DNA from: Candidatus Cloacimonadota bacterium
GTDB taxonomy: Bacteria > Cloacimonadota > Cloacimonadia > Cloacimonadales > TCS61
Length of the DNA: 6,106 nucleotides
NCBI GenBank assembly: GCA_011372345.1
Contig: DRTC01000381.1
Coordinates: 1-6,106, forward strand
Direction: 5' to 3'
Under the pieces are notes generated by a model, which saw only the letters and a list, made by a program, of their open reading frames with translations, did no database searches and was not told the DNA's origin. The position numbers were made by a program, and so were the translations under genes. Below, one piece after another: positions 1 to 5,713 of this stretch (positions are counted from its first letter, which is position 1; each line of letters opens with the position of its first letter).

Positions 1-624
1 CCGCAGGGAGCGGAAAAACAACTGATCTACGCTGCGACTCGCAGGAAAGTTCCTAATAAAGGCGGTCTGCCGATGGATGTAAAGGTTGTCGTGCAGAATG
101 TCGGTACAGCGATCGCTGTTTATGAAGCTGTTCGTTATAAAAAACCTCTGATCGATAGAGTTATCACGGTCAGCGGAAAGATCGTTAAAAAACCGAAGAA
201 CATCAAAGCCAGGATAGGCACTTTGTTTTCCGACCTGCTCGATTTTTGTGAGGGAACAACCGCAGAGATCGGGAAAGTCATATCCGGTGGTCCGATGATG
301 GGATTTGCTGTTTCAACTCTGGAAACTCCGATGATAAAGGGCAGTTCGGGTTTGCTTCTGTTCGATAAAAAAGAAGCGCAGAAAGAAGATGAATATACCT
401 GTCTCCGCTGCGGCAGATGTGTCGATGTCTGCCCCATGGAACTTGTTCCCAGTTTGATCGCTCATAGTGTTCGCTACGATGATTTCGAAATGGCAGACAA
501 GTATGGAGTTATGGATTGTATCAAATGCGGAAGTTGTGCTTATGTCTGTCCTTCTCATATTAAACTTATCCAATGGATCGATATCGGGAAGATAAAAGTT
601 ACGGAGATGAGGAATAAGGGGTAA
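1..624 (+). CDS. rnfC: Electron transport complex subunit RnfC, C-terminal part (5' end outside window)
   Basis: RnfC is the peripheral subunit of the Rnf complex that binds NADH and FMN and exchanges electrons with NAD. The frame is open from base 1, so the gene begins upstream; 207 residues are visible, roughly the C-terminal half of a usual 430-450 residue protein. The fragment opens with PQGAEKQLIYAAT and continues through LPMDV and VVVQNVGTA, the typical end of the Nqo1-like FMN/NADH domain. A soluble-ligand-binding (SLBB-like) part with SGGPMMG follows. Two 4Fe-4S motifs CxxCxxCxxxCP lie at bases 400-432 and 517-549. The TAA stop is at 622-624. The ATG at 73 is internal, because conserved family sequence precedes it in frame. 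It is the first visible gene of the rnfC-D-G-E-A-B operon. Family assignment is certain at the level of motifs and context. Confidence 0.96.
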   Translation, partial: PQGAEKQLIYAATRRKVPNKGGLPMDVKVVVQNVGTAIAVYEAVRYKKPLIDRVITVSGKIVKKPKNIKARIGTLFSDLLDFCEGTTAEIGKVISGGPMMGFAVSTLETPMIKGSSGLLLFDKKEAQKEDEYTCLRCGRCVDVCPMELVPSLIAHSVRYDDFEMADKYGVMDCIKCGSCAYVCPSHIKLIQWIDIGKIKVTEMRNKG

Positions 625-628
625 GAGG

Positions 629-656
629 TTCAGGATTCAGGATTCAAGTTTCAGGA
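629..656 (+). repeat. Tandem heptamer TTCAGGA, four units
   Basis: Four head-to-tail 7-base units follow the rnfC stop directly: TTCAGGA (629-635), TTCAGGA (636-642), a degenerate TTCAAGT (643-649) and TTCAGGA (650-656). The last unit overlaps the arm GTTTCAG (648-654), which can pair with CTGAAAC (669-675). The array is noncoding. It may be a copy of a dispersed simple repeat or a slippage product; no function can be read from it. Confidence 0.6.
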
Positions 657-709
657 TGCGAGGTGATTCTGAAACAACCTGGTGAATTCTGTTTCGGAAT
701 AGAATAAAG

Positions 710-742
710 AAACTTGCCAGATTTCTGAAATTTGGCAAGTTT
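710..742 (+). terminator. Strong stem-loop in the rnfC-rnfD spacer; possible internal terminator or attenuator
   Basis: Arms 710-724 and 728-742 pair over 15 bp around the 3-base loop CTG. The outer ten pairs (AAACTTGCCA with TGGCAAGTTT) are perfect, and the only non-Watson-Crick pair is a G-U at 720/732. The 3' arm ends in TTT with one more T at 743, so the U-run is only four bases and lies mostly within the stem. In the minus direction the stem is followed by a T-rich tail, so it could work bidirectionally. It sits inside an operon 35 bases before the rnfD start, so partial termination, RNA processing or mRNA stabilisation are as plausible as full termination. Confidence 0.4.
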
Positions 743-777
743 TAAAAGACATAAATGAATATCAAAACGGAGGATTT

Positions 778-1836
778 ATGAGCGATATTTATGCTGTTTC
801 GGCAGCTCCGCACATAAAACAGAGAATATCGGTTTCGTCAGTAATGTGGCAGGTTGTGCTCGCTCTCTCACCTGCTCTGCTGGCAAGTATATACTTTTTT
901 GGAATAAGAACATTACTTCTAACGATCTATGCTGTCGCAGCAGCAATTATCACCGAAACTCTGATCCAGAAATTGAGAAAAATTCCAATCACAGTAACTG
1001 ACGGAAGTGCAGTTGTAACCGGAATATTGCTGGCTTTTAATCTGAATGTCGAATCTCCCTGGTGGTTGCCGGTTGTCGGTTCTGTTTTTGCGATCGCGAT
1101 TGGGAAACAGGTTTTTGGAGGTTTAGGTCATAATCCGATGAATCCGGCACTTCTGGCAAGAGCATTTCTGGTCGCATCCTGGCCTACTTTAACAACAGCT
1201 GGCTGGACAGCAACACGACTAAAGTCTTTCAGCGGAATTGCTAATATTGAAGGATTATCCATAAAAGCCCAGACTTTGATCACTTCCGCTACTCCTCTTG
1301 GTGTTGCCAAACAAATCCGTGATGTCGCCTATCTTGGAACCGCTGAAACAGATGTAATCATGAATAAACTCGCAGATTTCGGCACGATCCAGAATCTTTT
1401 CTGGGGAAATGTAGGCGGAGTGATCGGTGAAGTTTCTGCGGCTGCTCTTTTAATTGGAGCAGCTTATCTCGCTTATAAACACATCATCGAATGGAGAATT
1501 CCGGTTTTTTACATTGGCACTGTTTTTGTTCTAACTTTCATTTTCGGGGGAGTAAACGGTTTATTTTCAGCATCGATCATGTTACCTGTTTTTCATATTT
1601 TTGCCGGAGGTTTGATCCTCGGAGCATTTTTTATGGCAACTGATCTGGTTACTTCTCCGGTCACGAAAAAAGGGAGAATTTATTTCGGGATCGGTTGCGG
1701 AATCCTAACGGTTGTCATTCGTCTGGTTGGAGGATATCCGGAAGGTGTTTCCTATTCAATCCTGTTGATGAACCTGGCTGTTCCCTTACTCGATAAATAC
1801 ACGATTCCTAAACCGTTTGGGGAGGTAAAGAAATGA
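778..1836 (+). CDS. rnfD: Electron transport complex subunit RnfD
   Basis: RnfD is an integral membrane subunit of the NqrB/RnfD family that carries FMN covalently on a threonine and takes part in ion-coupled electron transfer. The 352 residues match the family's usual length. The protein is very hydrophobic, with roughly eight to ten membrane segments. Visible family sequences include SAAPHI near the N-terminus, DGSAVVTGILLAFN (75-88), GGLGHNPMNPALLARAF (114-130) and MATDLVTSPVT (286-296). The probable flavin threonine is Thr172 in TSATPL (169-174), where serine replaces the commoner glycine; the aspartate usual six residues before the threonine is a threonine here. The start at 778 has GGAGG at 769-773, a good spacing. 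The stop overlaps the rnfG start as ATGA. Confidence 0.97.
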   Translation: MSDIYAVSAAPHIKQRISVSSVMWQVVLALSPALLASIYFFGIRTLLLTIYAVAAAIITETLIQKLRKIPITVTDGSAVVTGILLAFNLNVESPWWLPVVGSVFAIAIGKQVFGGLGHNPMNPALLARAFLVASWPTLTTAGWTATRLKSFSGIANIEGLSIKAQTLITSATPLGVAKQIRDVAYLGTAETDVIMNKLADFGTIQNLFWGNVGGVIGEVSAAALLIGAAYLAYKHIIEWRIPVFYIGTVFVLTFIFGGVNGLFSASIMLPVFHIFAGGLILGAFFMATDLVTSPVTKKGRIYFGIGCGILTVVIRLVGGYPEGVSYSILLMNLAVPLLDKYTIPKPFGEVKK

Positions 1837-2471
1837 AATATTTTTTGAAACTCGGTTTTGTGCTTTTCGTGATAACTGCTATTGCCAGCGGAATTCTTGC
1901 TTATGTCAACAGTATCACAAGTCCGATCATCGAAGACAATCAGAAAAAGGTGCAGGAAGAGGCAAGGAAGGAAGTATTGCCGGCAGCAACAAAATTTATA
2001 CCGGATTCTGTGGTTGTTGAAAAAGTCGAGGTAAAGGATCCGTTAAAAAAAGTTTCATCCGATACAAATAATCTTTTTCGTTATTTTAGATGCTTTGATG
2101 AGAATGATGATTTAGTCGGATATACTTTTGAAGCATCTTTATACGGTTACAGCAGTGAAGTTAAAACAATGGTTGGAGTCAGCCCGAATTTCACAGTCGA
2201 GAAGATCAAAACTATCAGTCAATCGGAAACTCCCGGACTTGGTGCTAACTGTATGAAAGAGGATGTTCAAAAAAGATTTTTTAATAAAAAGAAAGACGAA
2301 ATGGTTGTGGATAAAGACGGTGGAACAATTAAAAGTATTACCGGAGCAACCATTACGACCAGAACTATTGCAAATTCCATTAAAAACAGTTTGGAAATTC
2401 TGGAGAAAAATATTTCGGAAATTCCTGCTGAAGTTCCTGAAAAAGATACCAGAGAGGAGATTGCGAAATGA
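1833..2471 (+). CDS. rnfG: Electron transport complex subunit RnfG (covalent flavin protein)
   Basis: RnfG is anchored by one N-terminal membrane helix (about residues 5-25), with the FMN-binding domain (NqrC/RnfG type) outside the cytoplasm. The domain shows SETPGLGANC (131-140), typical of the family, and the flavin attachment motif ITGATITT (169-176). Thr173 is the predicted residue linked to FMN by the flavin transferase ApbE; no apbE gene is in this window. The position six residues before Thr173, normally Asp, is Lys167. After the FMN domain there is a charged Glu/Lys/Pro tail (about 190-212) without obvious motif. The 212-residue length is normal. The start overlaps the rnfD stop as ATGA (1833-1836) and is preceded by GGGGAGG at 1819-1825. 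The stop overlaps the rnfE start in the same way, indicating translational coupling of D, G and E. Confidence 0.96.
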   Translation: MKYFLKLGFVLFVITAIASGILAYVNSITSPIIEDNQKKVQEEARKEVLPAATKFIPDSVVVEKVEVKDPLKKVSSDTNNLFRYFRCFDENDDLVGYTFEASLYGYSSEVKTMVGVSPNFTVEKIKTISQSETPGLGANCMKEDVQKRFFNKKKDEMVVDKDGGTIKSITGATITTRTIANSIKNSLEILEKNISEIPAEVPEKDTREEIAK

Positions 2472-3061
2472 GTTTGATCAAAGAATTCACCAAGGGTTTT
2501 ATCAAAGAAAATCCGGTTTTTGTCATGGCTCTTGGACTCTGTCCCACTCTTGCTGTTACAACTTCTGTCGAAAATGCGATCGGCATGGGATTAGCAGCAA
2601 CTTTTGTGCTGGTTTTTTCCAATATTTTCATATCATTGATCAAAAATTTTATCCCACCCAAAATCAGGATTCCCTGTTATATCGTGATCATCGCTTCTTT
2701 CGTTACCATCGTCGATATGGTCATGCACGCTTATGTTCCTGCCCTTCACAAAAACCTGGGATTGTTCATTCCCCTGATCGTGGTGAACTGCATCATCCTG
2801 GGAAGAGCAGAAGCGTTTGCTGGGAAAAATAAACTTATTCCCTCGATTTTTGATGGATTCGGTATGGGTTTCGGTTTTACTTTAGCATTGATCGTTATTG
2901 GCGGAATTCGGGAGATTCTTGGAGTCGGACAGTTTTTAGGATTTAATATTCTCCCGAAATGTTATATTGAATGTCCTATGCTGATTGCGATATTAGCTCC
3001 CGGAGCCTTTATCGTGATGGGACTGCTGATGGGTTTGATGAATTTAAAGAAGAAGAAATAG
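2468..3061 (+). CDS. rnfE: Electron transport complex subunit RnfE
   Basis: RnfE is an integral membrane subunit homologous to NqrD and to its partner RnfA. The pair is known to hold an iron-sulfur centre inside the membrane through conserved cysteines. The protein has 197 residues and about six membrane segments. Key visible sequences are NPVFVMALGLCPTLAV with Cys25 in the first helix, VVNCIILGRAEAFA with Cys108, and GFGMGFGFTLAL followed by GGIREILG (145-152). The C-terminus ends in a lysine run (KKKK) typical of a cytoplasmic end. ATGA overlap with rnfG and AGGAG at 2455-2459 fix the start. After the TAG stop the tight spacing ends, and a 90-base palindromic spacer separates it from rnfA. 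Confidence 0.96.
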   Translation: MSLIKEFTKGFIKENPVFVMALGLCPTLAVTTSVENAIGMGLAATFVLVFSNIFISLIKNFIPPKIRIPCYIVIIASFVTIVDMVMHAYVPALHKNLGLFIPLIVVNCIILGRAEAFAGKNKLIPSIFDGFGMGFGFTLALIVIGGIREILGVGQFLGFNILPKCYIECPMLIAILAPGAFIVMGLLMGLMNLKKKK

Positions 3062-3132
3062 CCACAGACTAACACAGACTTTCACTGACAAATTCTTAAA
3101 AAATCTGTGTTAAGTCAGTGCAAGTCAGTGGC
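3061..3132. repeat. 72-bp imperfect palindrome made of about 10-bp spaced CACWGACT units
   Basis: The left half has three units at 3063-3070 (CACAGACT), 3073-3080 (CACAGACT) and 3083-3090 (CACTGACA). The right half has the same units inverted, at 3102-3109 (CACAGATT on the minus strand), 3113-3120 and 3123-3130 (both CACTGACT on the minus strand). Units lie 10-11 bases apart, one helical turn. The outer arms 3061-3070 and 3123-3132 pair at 9 of 10 positions, and 3070-3078 pairs perfectly with 3104-3112. It fills the rnfE-rnfA spacer up to the rnfA ribosome site (AGGAG, 3139-3143). It could be an interspersed repeat, an mRNA structure between the two genes or a protein-binding array; the sequence alone does not decide. 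Confidence 0.65.
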
Positions 3133-3151
3133 AAGAATAGGAGTTTTTTAA

Positions 3152-3739
3152 ATGGAATTTATTGGAAAAATATTCGCTTTGGCAATTGCAGCCATATTCG
3201 TTCAGAATTTTGTCCTGATGAGATTTTTAGGACTTTGTCCATATATCGGAGTTTCCAAAAAACTGGATTCAGCAGTTGGGATGGGAATGGCAGTTATCTT
3301 TGTCATGACTATGGCTTCGACTTTTACATGGTTAATACAGACTTATTTGCTAATTCCTTTAAAAATCGAATTTTTACAGACTATTGCCTTCATTCTAACC
3401 ATTGCTTCATTGGTTCAACTCGTCGAAATGGTGATCCAGAAAACGGCTCCTGCATTATATAAAGCTCTCGGTGTATTTTTACCATTGATCACCACAAACT
3501 GTGCTGTTCTGGGAGTAGCGATCTTGAATATTAATGAGAATTTAAATTTTCTAGGAGCAATCCTGAATGGTCTATTTGCCGGCTTAGGTTTCACTCTGGT
3601 GCTCGTTTTAATGGCTGGGATCAGAGAAAGACTCGACAAAGCAGAAATTCCGGTTAGTATGAAAGGAATGCCGATAGCGATGGTTATGGCAGGATTGATG
3701 GCTTTAGCATTTCTGGGATTTGCCGGTTTGAAATTTTAG
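3152..3739 (+). CDS. rnfA: Electron transport complex subunit RnfA
   Basis: RnfA is the second of the two homologous membrane subunits (RnfA/NqrE type) that pair with RnfE in the ion-translocating core. It has 195 residues and about six membrane helices. Family sequences include FVQNFVLMRFLGLCPYIGVS with Cys29, TTNCAVLGVAI with Cys117, and GLFAGLGFTLVLVLMAGIRERL (about 146-167). The pattern LCP plus NCAVLG is the RnfA/NqrE form, whereas RnfE has LCPTLAV plus NCIILGRAEAFA. The start is at ATG 3152, eight bases after AGGAG (3139-3143). It is preceded by a palindromic spacer and followed by a 135-base spacer with two hairpins before rnfB, so it is less tightly packed than D, G and E. Confidence 0.96.
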   Translation: MEFIGKIFALAIAAIFVQNFVLMRFLGLCPYIGVSKKLDSAVGMGMAVIFVMTMASTFTWLIQTYLLIPLKIEFLQTIAFILTIASLVQLVEMVIQKTAPALYKALGVFLPLITTNCAVLGVAILNINENLNFLGAILNGLFAGLGFTLVLVLMAGIRERLDKAEIPVSMKGMPIAMVMAGLMALAFLGFAGLKF

Positions 3740-3743
3740 TAAC

Positions 3744-3760
3744 CCCATCGTCCCGATGGG
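3744..3760. other. Short perfect hairpin after rnfA
   Basis: CCCATCG (3744-3750) and CGATGGG (3754-3760) form a perfect 7-bp stem around the loop TCC, five bases after the rnfA stop. It is followed by AAAAATAATA, not a T-run, so it is not a classical terminator. It could stabilise the upstream mRNA end or be a copy of another short palindromic repeat. It differs in sequence from the GTTCCCAATC palindromes downstream of rnfB, though both are compact G/C-rich hairpins. Confidence 0.5.
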
Positions 3761-3811
3761 AAAAATAATAAGCTGTTCACGGTGTTATAACAAAAACATT
3801 TAAGCAGTAAC

Positions 3812-3858
3812 TTTCCGAATCTTATTTGAAAGAATTTCTTTGCTGGAAGCTTCGGAAA
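3812..3858 (+). promoter_or_regulatory. Inverted repeat in the rnfB leader
   Basis: TTTCCGAA (3812-3819) is perfectly complementary to TTCGGAAA (3851-3858), with a 31-base loop. A competing pairing CTTATTT (3821-3827) with AAATAAG (3856-3862) uses part of the same 3' arm, so two folds exclude each other. The rnfB ribosome site AGGAG (3864-3868) begins just after the 3' arm. TAAGCAG also occurs twice, at 3801-3807 and 3859-3865. This arrangement could influence rnfB translation, but that is inference. Confidence 0.35.
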
Positions 3859-3874
3859 TAAGCAGGAGATTTTA

Positions 3875-4864
3875 ATGACGATAATTTTATATTCAATAGC
3901 AACCCTTGGAATTCTTGGTATTATTTATGGACTGGGACTCGCTTTGGCATCGAAGAAATTCCATGTCGAAGTAGATCCGAAAATTGAACAAATTAATGAA
4001 GTTTTACCGCAAGCAAATTGCGGAGCATGCGGTCTTCCGGGTTGTTCTGCTTATGCAGAAGCAATTGTTAATAAAGGTGAAGATATAAATTTATGTGCTC
4101 CAGGTGGTGAAAGTTCGATTAAAGAAATCGCCAGAATAATGGGAATCAAAGCATCCACAAAAGAGAGAAATATCGCTGTTATTCACTGTCAAAGTGGTGG
4201 TTATAACAATACTTTTTTCCGTTATGAATACCAGGGAATAGCGACTTGTAAAGCAGCTGTTCTGGTTACACACGGACCAAACCTTTGTAATTTTGGTTGC
4301 GTTTTCCAGAATGATTGTATTGCTGCCTGCCATTTTGATGCTCTGCATCTCGATGAAAATGGAATAAGGGTCGTTGACAAAGAAAAATGTACAGGTTGCG
4401 GAGCCTGTGCCAAAGCTTGTCCTCGAAATTTGATCGAGATGGTGCCGATCAGTAAAAAGGTTCACATTCTCTGCTCATCGCATGATAAAGGTGTGGAGGC
4501 AAAGAAAAGATGCGGAAATAAGACTGCTTGTATCAGTTGCGGTTTATGTGTGAAGAAATGTCCGGTCGGAGCGATCGAGATGAAAGACGATCTGGCTGTA
4601 ATCGATTACGAAAAATGTATCAGCTGCGGAGAGTGTGCAAAAGTCTGTCCGACCGGAGCGATCATCGATCCTCTTGCCGGTAAGAGAAAGAAAGCATATA
4701 TTTTAGAAGAAAATTGTATCGGTTGTACGATCTGTGCGAAAAAATGTCCTGTTGATGCAATTACCGGGGAAGTGAAGAAACTGCATGTTGTTGATCAGGA
4801 AAAATGTATTGGTTGTGAAATCTGTTTTGAAAAATGTCCAAAAGAAGCAATCGAGATGAGATAA
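3875..4864 (+). CDS. rnfB: Electron transport complex subunit RnfB, long polyferredoxin form
   Basis: RnfB is the likely ferredoxin-facing entry or exit subunit of Rnf, tethered by one N-terminal helix (about residues 2-25). The Fe-S domain typical of RnfB has Cys49, 52, 57 and 74 (NCGACGLPGC then LCAPGG). The central region has the RnfB-type pattern Cys138-x3-Cys142-x5-Cys148-x3-Cys152 paired with Cys172/175/178/182. Classical CxxCxxCxxxCP motifs follow at 219-229, 248-258, 281-291 and 311-321. This gives motifs for up to seven 4Fe-4S clusters: one in the Fe-S domain and three ferredoxin-like pairs. At 329 residues it is far longer than the roughly 190-residue proteobacterial RsxB and close to the long RnfB of acetogens. 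The start at 3875 follows AGGAG (3864-3868). It is the last rnf gene; the repeat field begins just downstream. Confidence 0.96.
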   Translation: MTIILYSIATLGILGIIYGLGLALASKKFHVEVDPKIEQINEVLPQANCGACGLPGCSAYAEAIVNKGEDINLCAPGGESSIKEIARIMGIKASTKERNIAVIHCQSGGYNNTFFRYEYQGIATCKAAVLVTHGPNLCNFGCVFQNDCIAACHFDALHLDENGIRVVDKEKCTGCGACAKACPRNLIEMVPISKKVHILCSSHDKGVEAKKRCGNKTACISCGLCVKKCPVGAIEMKDDLAVIDYEKCISCGECAKVCPTGAIIDPLAGKRKKAYILEENCIGCTICAKKCPVDAITGEVKKLHVVDQEKCIGCEICFEKCPKEAIEMR

Positions 4865-4871
4865 TAGTAGC

Positions 4872-4899
4872 CACAAAGAAGCACAAAAAACACAAAAAG
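4872..4899 (+). repeat. Degenerate CACAAA direct repeat
   Basis: Three units beginning CACAAA start at 4872, 4882 and 4891, a period of 9-10 bases, preceded by GC. It resembles the GCCACAAAG-type short tandem arrays seen near gene ends in many bacterial genomes, and echoes the 10-bp period of the CACWGACT array at 3061-3132. It lies 7 bases after the rnfB stop. No function is evident. Confidence 0.45.
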
Positions 4900-4908
4900 A
4901 GCGAGAGC

Positions 4909-4937
4909 ATCGTTCCCAATCAGGGATTGGGAACGAT
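4909..4937 (+). repeat. REP-like palindrome R1 (plus orientation)
   Basis: ATCGTTCCCAATC (4909-4921) and GATTGGGAACGAT (4925-4937) form a perfect 13-bp stem with loop AGG. The wider unit 4905-4942 matches the one around R6 (5928-5965) at 36 of 38 bases. The right foot GATTGGGAAC followed by GATAA defines plus orientation by comparison with the other copies. Confidence 0.85.
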
Positions 4938-4979
4938 AAGAAATTCCTGATTAGGAGCGAAAAACAACAATCGAAAGTC

Positions 4980-5010
4980 ATTGTTCCCAATCCCAGATTG
5001 AGAACACAAT
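4980..5010 (-). repeat. REP-like palindrome R2 (minus orientation)
   Basis: GTTCCCAATC (4983-4992), loop CCA and GATTGAGAAC (4996-5005) form a 10-bp stem with one mismatch. Read on the minus strand the loop is TGG and the flank after the stem is AATGA, matching the plus-oriented copies, so this unit is inverted relative to R1. On the minus strand its left flank is AATATT, shared with R4 only, marking a second subtype. Confidence 0.75.
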
Positions 5011-5093
5011 ATTATGCAAAATTCAAATTTTGTTTATGAAAGATGAAGATAAACATTTTAAATAAAGTCTGTTCCTAAAAAACGAGATAAGTT

Positions 5094-5159
5094 ATGTTGA
5101 GAATTCGAAACCGGATTTCTGAAAAAAGTGCCTTCCCAATCGGGGAATTGGGAATGATG
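5094..5159 (+). repeat. 66-bp long direct repeat, copy A (contains palindrome R3)
   Basis: This unit matches 5822-5887 at 61 of 66 bases without gaps. Its first 38 or so bases (AT-rich then CGAAACCGGATTTCTG and AAAAAAGTGC) are not part of the hairpin, so the conserved unit extends well beyond the palindrome on one side. It ends ten bases before the transposase start codon. An in-frame micro-ORF runs through it (see findings). Confidence 0.85.
5133..5154 (+). repeat. REP-like palindrome R3 (plus orientation), just upstream of the transposase
   Basis: TTCCCAAT (5133-5140) and ATTGGGAA (5147-5154) form a perfect 8-bp stem with a 6-base loop CGGGGA. The downstream TGATGA matches the foot of R5. 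It is the palindrome nearest the transposase start and faces R4, the nearest downstream one, in the opposite orientation. Confidence 0.75.
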
Positions 5160-5169
5160 AGATAACGAA

Positions 5170-5709
5170 ATGCGATCGAGATTCAAATTTGTCGATTTAG
5201 AAAATCAACTTTATTTTATGACTTTTACAGTTGTTGCGAATATTCCTGTTTTTACAAGTTCCGGATATATGGATATCATCATCGAAAACTTTAAATTTTA
5301 TCGAGATAATGAAAATTTGAAAATTTTCTATTATGTCATTATGGATAATCATATTCACTTGGTCGGTTCTCATCATGACAACATCGCTCGAATAATTCAA
5401 AGTCTTAAAAAATATACGGCTAAAGAGATTTTGAAACTTTTAGAAACCGATTCCAGACAATGGATATTGTATTTGTTAAAATATTTTAAGAAGAAATATA
5501 AGAAAGAATCAACTTATCAATTCTGGCAGGAAGGAAGTCATCCTGAAATGATTTTTAATTTGAAGATTTTGAATCAAAAAGCAAATTATATTCATCAAAA
5601 TCCTGTAAAAAGAGGATTAGTAGAAGAAGAACAGGATTGGTTATATTCAAGTGCCCGGAATATACATGGATTGAGTAATATTTTTGAAGTTGATCAAATT
5701 GAGTTTTGA
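5170..5709 (+). CDS. REP-associated tyrosine transposase (RAYT, IS200/IS605-like HUH Y1 transposase)
   Basis: The 179-residue protein belongs to the Y1 transposase-like family (PF01797 type), single-strand DNA nucleases that use one tyrosine. The HUH motif is HIH at residues 61-63, in YYVIMDNHIHLVGSH. The catalytic tyrosine is probably Tyr140 in NYIHQNPVKRGLV (139-151). Other family landmarks are SLKKYTAKEI (78-87), FWQEGSHPEMI (118-128) and WLYSSA (157-162). The catalytic elements and length look intact, so the gene may be active. YIHxNPVKRGL and the surrounding palindromes point to the REP-associated branch rather than a free-moving IS200. The start ATG at 5170 has only a weak upstream GATGAG site. 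The gene is clearly more AT-rich than the rnf genes (for example 5281-5340 is about 18% G+C, against about 43% in 1081-1140), suggesting different origin or relaxed composition. Confidence 0.9.
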   Translation: MRSRFKFVDLENQLYFMTFTVVANIPVFTSSGYMDIIIENFKFYRDNENLKIFYYVIMDNHIHLVGSHHDNIARIIQSLKKYTAKEILKLLETDSRQWILYLLKYFKKKYKKESTYQFWQEGSHPEMIFNLKILNQKANYIHQNPVKRGLVEEEQDWLYSSARNIHGLSNIFEVDQIEF

Positions 5710-5713
5710 CATC

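Larger units (their letters stand above)
4865..5169. other. Intergenic repeat field between rnfB and the transposase
   Basis: This 305-base stretch has no gene I can support. In order it holds a degenerate CACAAA repeat, palindrome R1, a decayed half palindrome (4949-4963), palindrome R2, an AT-rich spacer and the 66-base unit containing palindrome R3. The spacer (5006-5093) includes a small perfect inverted repeat CAAAATT / AATTTTG at 5017-5023 and 5026-5032. No T-tract follows R1, so a classical terminator for the rnf operon is not evident; R1 could still protect the 3' end of the transcript. Confidence 0.7.

Noticed and set aside
2263..2832. 189-codon plus-strand frame across rnfG and rnfE
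   Set aside because: It overlaps two certain genes in another frame and has low-complexity, Arg/Lys/Phe-rich sequence typical of a shadow frame.
3118..3462. 114-codon plus-strand frame overlapping rnfA
   Set aside because: Alternate frame of rnfA with no recognisable motif; rnfA itself has full family conservation.
4909..4937. R1 as a Rho-independent terminator of the rnf operon
   Set aside because: The stem is strong, but it is followed by AAGAAATTCC rather than a T-run and the same hairpin recurs as a repeat family. A role in transcript 3'-end protection remains possible.
4091..4990. Minus-strand frames opposite rnfB and its downstream spacer
   Set aside because: They are antisense shadows of the cysteine-rich rnfB sequence without domains or ribosome sites.
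5017..5032. Small AT inverted repeat CAAAATT / AATTTTG as a regulatory site
   Set aside because: Such short AT palindromes are expected by chance in AT-rich spacer sequence, and no gene start lies close by.
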